This document shows, in pieces, positions 60,319-64,000 of a DNA stretch of 64,000 bases (its first letter is position 1; each line of letters starts with the position of its first letter). Under the pieces are notes generated by a model. That model saw nothing but the letters and a program-made list of their open reading frames with translations, was not told the origin of the DNA and made no database searches. Source of the DNA: Phylloscopus collybita (taxonomy: Eukaryota; Chordata; Aves; Passeriformes; Phylloscopidae); assembly GCA_027886175.1 (NCBI GenBank), contig JAJNNQ010000026.1, positions 12,891,501 through 12,955,500 on the forward strand. Reading direction: 5' to 3'. Both the position numbers and the translations under genes were made by a program.

Positions 60319-60444
60319 GAAATTGATGGCAATGCTTTGTTACTGCTAAAAAGCGACATGATCATGAAATACCTGGGGCTGAAACTGGGACCGGCACTGA
60401 AACTGTGTTACCACATTGATAAGCTCAAGCAAGCCAAGTTCTAA
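60319..60444 (+). CDS. SCML4: SCML4 coding exon 7 (end of SAM domain, stop)
   Basis: This exon encodes residues 381-421 and the TAA stop at 60442-60444. The acceptor is 'tcttttgaaaccag' ending at 60318, phase 0. The peptide contains [29 protein letters not shown] and ends [10 protein letters not shown]. This is the C-terminal half of the SAM/SPM domain, with the EIDGNALL and GLKLGPALK blocks conserved throughout the Scm/polyhomeotic group. The domain ends four residues from the C terminus, as usual for this family. The sequence continues into the 3' UTR without another splice site being required. Confidence 0.97.
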   Translation, partial: EIDGNALLLLKSDMIMKYLGLKLGPALKLCYHIDKLKQAKF

Positions 60445-60964
60445 TTATTTCTTGAACAACAGAATCCGAGCTAATTCTAGATGGAAGACTAAAGGTAACA
60501 TGTTGCCTTACAGAAATGCATTCATTTGCAGATTGCTTTTCCTTCTTTTTTATCAAAGACTTTGTCTTTTTTAACATTTGTGCGTTGTTACCTATTTTAA
60601 TCCAATGGGATCTTTTGGGCTCCTTTGTGTTAATAATTTGCCAAAAAAGGATATAATTACAATAATTATTTTATATCATTAATATTACTATGATAATAGT
60701 AAGCCCTTATTTTTGTAACCAGAATTGGGAAAACAAAACCAAACACAGCTACAGCATATGCATAGGACTGCTAGAAGACAAACCAAGAGTCCCTCACTTG
60801 CCACAGGTCCACCTCTGAGGAGGAATAGCTGACCTGCATTGCCTGGGCACCAGTACCACTCTCCATGCTCAGGGGCTGGAAAAGTGCAGCGTTTGGTCAC
60901 CTTTTGTCTGATGGAAACTGCCCCGTGTCTTGCACTCTCCGGAAAACTTGAATTACCCACTTCA

Positions 60965-61068
60965 ACAAATAAAAAACCAAAATAAAACAAACAAACAAAA
61001 AGGAAAAAAAAAAAAGGGAAAAAAAAAAAAAGAAAAAAAAGAAGAAATAATAATAAAAAAAAAGAGGG
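60965..61068. repeat. A-rich low-complexity tract in the 3' UTR
   Basis: A series of A runs (A11 to A13, and shorter) is interrupted by single C, G or T residues, including 'aaaacaaacaaacaaaaagg' and 'aagaagaaataataataaaa'. It separates AT-rich proximal 3' UTR from a GC-richer distal block. Internal oligo-dT priming here could mislead 3'-end transcript mapping. Confidence 0.9.
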
Positions 61069-61573
61069 AGGGGAAGGCTTTTTCCCGCTAGAGGGAGCAG
61101 CCCTAGCAGACTTGCGGCTGGAGCTCTGATGCTGCGGTGCTTTCTGCCTGATGAGCTTTGACCATCATGACTCTCCTATCGAACACTTCCATGAACACCG
61201 CCAAGGAATCACAGGCTCCCAGCAGGATGCGCCCGTCACCGTTTACAGATAATTAATTCAAGAGGAGCCCAAATGCAGAGAGTGTTTCTGACAGGATGTT
61301 TCCCGTCACACCAAAGAGGGGGTGGATGGCTCCCACGGTGTCTGGCGCGCACAGCTGTCAGCTCCATTCCCCGAGCCGCCTCAGTCTGGCGTACACTCTG
61401 TGGCACTCCAGGAAAAATCTGAATTTCTGGGTTTGTTTTTGTTTGCATCTTTCAAAAACGAGGAAGCCGGGTGGGATTGCTCAGGCCCAAGACAAATGGT
61501 GTATGGTTGGTTCCTGATTGCGCTGTGGCTTTCGCTACACAGCCAGATGTGTTGGACTTTCTGTCTCAAGTGA

Positions 61574-61579
61574 ATTAAA
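61574..61579 (+). promoter_or_regulatory. Candidate poly(A) signal ATTAAA
   Basis: ATTAAA lies just after the GC-richer 3' UTR block, about 1.13 kb beyond the stop. It is the most common variant of the canonical hexamer. Confidence 0.35.
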
Positions 61580-61907
61580 AACTCACTTCTGCCTCTTACA
61601 CAAATCTAAAAGGTGCTTATTAACACTCAATGTAACAGAGGGGGACAAAACAGGTCTCAGGCTAAGGAAGTAATCCGTGGAATGAGTGTGTCCTTGTTTT
61701 CATCCACAAAGGACGACTATGAGGGGACACATCCATATAGTTCAAACCCCTAGTGCATGACAGGGACAGGTAGCAAGTGTTCCTAAGTTATGCAGGTGAT
61801 TTTAGAGCTAGTTAGCTTGATTGAATTGAGAAACAGGGTCCTGATAATATGCAAGATTGTTGGACCCTGTTTATGTAGAAAAGAATGTTACCAAAAATAC
61901 CTCAAGA

Positions 61908-61913
61908 AATAAA
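61908..61913 (+). promoter_or_regulatory. Candidate poly(A) signal AATAAA
   Basis: A canonical AATAAA hexamer in 'caagaaataaaattcaac', about 1.46 kb after the stop codon. Use is not demonstrated. Confidence 0.35.
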
Positions 61914-62148
61914 ATTCAACTTGATGCATGTTGCTAGACTAGAACTCCTACAAAAAGATACCCATTCAAGGGCCTACTCCTGGAAATTCTTAAAAAAAGG
62001 AGAAACCATATCCTTTAAGACTTACCTAAACTCCTGGAGACTACTTTCCTAATTTAAAAAACTTGTCATAAATTTGCAGGATTGGATCTTTACAGGAGTG
62101 ACCAGCTTTCAGCAAATCCTGTCTGCATCCTGAAACACCCTAAGTAGG

Positions 62149-62154
62149 AATAAA
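62149..62154 (+). promoter_or_regulatory. Candidate poly(A) signal AATAAA
   Basis: A canonical AATAAA hexamer in 'taggaataaatagctg', about 1.7 kb after the stop codon. Use is not demonstrated. Confidence 0.3.
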
Positions 62155-62170
62155 TAGCTGAACAACTGTA

Positions 62171-64000
62171 TTAAATGAAAAGTGATATATGTCATTGAGT
62201 GACGTAATATAGGGAACCCTAAATGTGCCAATGCTTGTAACACAACACCCATCCACATCACTTTGTGTCTGTGATATAAAGAATGGAAATCTCTTTAGCC
62301 ATCTGTCTGGTTGAGACAGAGATGACTTTCCATCAACAGCAAACCTGTATAGTTCATTTTTCACTCTTACATTCCCAAAACATGTAAACATCTTGCTGTA
62401 TTAGTAATATCTCGTTCGGAGAGTCCTCAATTTTTTTTCCCCCTCATAATTACAAACTTAGTTAACCTCTCTTCCTTTTTCAAAATGAGATTTTAATTCC
62501 TTCACTTAAAACCCCACCTTGCTGTAATATATCAATAATCAGAGCTGGTTAGACTTTATCAGATGGCTTCAATGCTGGAAAATCCCACTTTGTCAAAATC
62601 AAAACTCTTCATAAAAGCATGTCACTTTCTAACATTAAATTCTATTTAACTGAAACTACAGCTTTCAGTAGTGTCAAAACATAATTTTGACATTTTGGAA
62701 GTGGAACATTTTTGTTCCAAGAATATTTTTGCATTTTATTGTATTTTCCTGGAGGATCTGTAACTTCACATTTTGTTCTGAGAGTGGGGGAAAAAAAACC
62801 ACAGCCCAGAGCTAGACTTTCCTACGCATGAAGCCTTCTGATTCTGTTCTGTGTCTCATCCCAGTTCTGTGTCTCACCCCTTTCTTCCACTCCCTGCCCC
62901 TACTCCGGATGCTACAGCCGAGGGGGCTGATCATACCAACATAGTGTGAGGAGACTCCGTGGTGGAAATGGTGTTCATACACATGATTTAACATGCTGAA
63001 ATAGCTTTCATGTATGCATCTGACACACACAGTCAGTGGTGCCATCTCATTTGATATCACACTTGTAGGTACGTCAGGACCATCCAGGCCACAATATTTA
63101 ATGTTCTGTTTTTCACAGGGGAGGCAGATAGTGGAGTCCTTTTTCATGCAAGTAATGCTTATGACAAAATTCCTCATTGCATGATGTTGTTTTGTTTTGT
63201 TTTATTTTGCTTGAGGGGCAGTTAGGAGACAAACATTATTGCGATTGCTGTAATATAGAAATTGTACCTAAATTTTATCTTTCAAGTCTTGTCTGTGAAG
63301 GTAGTTAAGCAGCTCTGCTCTGCTGAGGGTGTCAGGCTGTTTCCCCAGAACAGGCACTAAAGAACCAGAGTATGCATGTCAGCTTCTTCTCCATTGGCTG
63401 CTGCTTTAAGTGTCGCCTGTAGAAATTACTTTGCTTGCTATTCCTTTCACAGCTCTCCCTTCAGACTGTAGCCAACCCCGTTGTATTTTTTAACTGTTCC
63501 CGGCAGGTGGGTGGATGTGTGATACCTTTAAAAGCAACACATGTGCCTCTTTTTTTCTTCTAAGCACTTTTAGTGTGATCTAAAGGCACTTTGGTTGCTT
63601 CAGGCAGTTTCAATTCTTTGTGAGCTTTCACTTTTTTTTTTTTTTTTTTTAAATAAAGCAAGCAGTTGAAGTCCAAGGACTTGGGGACCATTCCTTCCTT
63701 GCTCGAGTGGTGGTTACAGGGTATTGGGAGCACAGAGCCAGTGCTCCCTGGCAGATCCATCTTCTTGGATCTCACATGGCTGACCAGCTCAGCCTCAGCT
63801 GCCAACACAGACCAGTCTCGCTGCATTCCCATCCACCTGCCATTACAACCTCTTCTCTCGCACCAGCACACACCTCCCTCCCCAGCCAGACCTAACTGTG
63901 TTTCAAGAAATGCCTCTGGGAATGCCTCCACCTCTCTGAGCCCACTGTCTTGCTTGGCAGGCTGCGGACTGCAGCAGCCTTTGCAGAGTCAGCAGCTTGG
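62171..64000. other. Downstream intergenic sequence, nothing recognised
   Basis: The AT-rich sequence holds a T19 run at 63632-63650 but no recognisable gene, exon or CR1 copy. Open frames on the minus strand (for example 62812-63177 and 63560-63931) have no family features. Confidence 0.6.

Larger units (their letters stand above)
18014..60444 (+). other. SCML4: SCML4 gene, coding span (seven coding exons)
   Basis: This entry summarises the gene: 421 codons plus stop across seven exons, assuming the ATG at 18019. SCML4 is a polycomb-group related nuclear protein of the Scm family, thought to act in transcriptional repression through DNA binding and SAM-mediated association with other polycomb proteins. 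Residues 24-30 and 58-65 are AT-hook-like basic motifs, about 111-222 the SLED domain, about 243-345 a Ser/Gly-rich linker, and about 350-417 the SAM/SPM domain. There are no MBT repeats, which separates it from SCML2 and SCMH1. All coding exons are intact, without frameshift or premature stop. The identification rests on extended similarity to the family recalled from memory, especially in SLED and SAM. An N-terminal extension from an upstream exon cannot be excluded. Confidence 0.93.
60445..62170 (+). other. SCML4: SCML4 3' untranslated region (end uncertain)
   Basis: The 3' UTR begins after the TAA. It contains an A-rich block at 60965-61068 and then a GC-richer unique block at 61080-61560 with several CpGs, which looks conserved. 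Candidate poly(A) signals are ATTAAA at 61574-61579, AATAAA at 61908-61913 and AATAAA at 62149-62154. I cannot tell which is used. Confidence 0.5.

Noticed and set aside
1..64000. Search for CRISPR-like arrays, tRNA/rRNA genes or a novel multi-gene system
   Set aside because: No regularly spaced direct repeats, cloverleaf-like RNA genes or clustered genes were seen; the window holds one vertebrate gene with introns.

Overview
This window is vertebrate nuclear DNA, almost certainly from a bird. Coding density is low, exons are short and flanked by GT/AG splice sites, and the dominant interspersed repeats are CR1 LINE 3' ends with the typical avian tail (a 'ggtcttttccaac'-like block followed by 'gattctat'/'attctattcta'). 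It contains no operons, CRISPR arrays, insertion sequences, tRNA or rRNA genes that I can see.

The only gene I can support is SCML4 (Scm polycomb group protein-like 4), on the + strand. Seven coding exons lie at 18014-18219, 26660-26789, 29343-29543, 32705-32899, 47090-47356, 55962-56107 and 60319-60444. Each junction is GT/AG and the reading phase is continuous across all six introns. The resulting model is 421 codons if the ATG at 18019 is the start, close to the roughly 410-residue length I recall for mammalian SCML4. The order is two AT-hook-like basic motifs, a SLED (Scm-like embedded) domain split over exons 3 and 4, a Ser/Gly-rich linker in exon 5, and a C-terminal SAM/SPM domain split over exons 6 and 7. 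No MBT repeats are present, as expected for SCML4.

Layout: 1-18013 is upstream sequence or the first intron (no supported exon; the acceptor at 18012-18013 implies at least one upstream 5' exon). 18014-60444 is the coding part of the gene, with introns of about 8.4, 2.6, 3.2, 14.2, 8.6 and 4.2 kb. 60445 to about 61.6-62.2 kb is the 3' UTR, with candidate poly(A) signals. The remainder to 64000 is intergenic, with nothing recognised. Introns hold about eight CR1 fragments (one retaining a broken reverse-transcriptase stretch), some much older SINE/LINE-like relics, homopolymers and microsatellites.

I did not find a new biological system. The observations most worth checking are a 25-T polypyrimidine tract at the first coding exon, a 12-bp-spaced trio of perfect octamer (ATTTGCAT) sites in intron 4, a CpG-dense patch in intron 5, a CR1 tail that grew into a TTCTA/TTCCG microsatellite, and several AT-rich stretches that look like conserved non-coding elements. 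All functional readings of non-coding DNA here are inference from sequence inspection alone.
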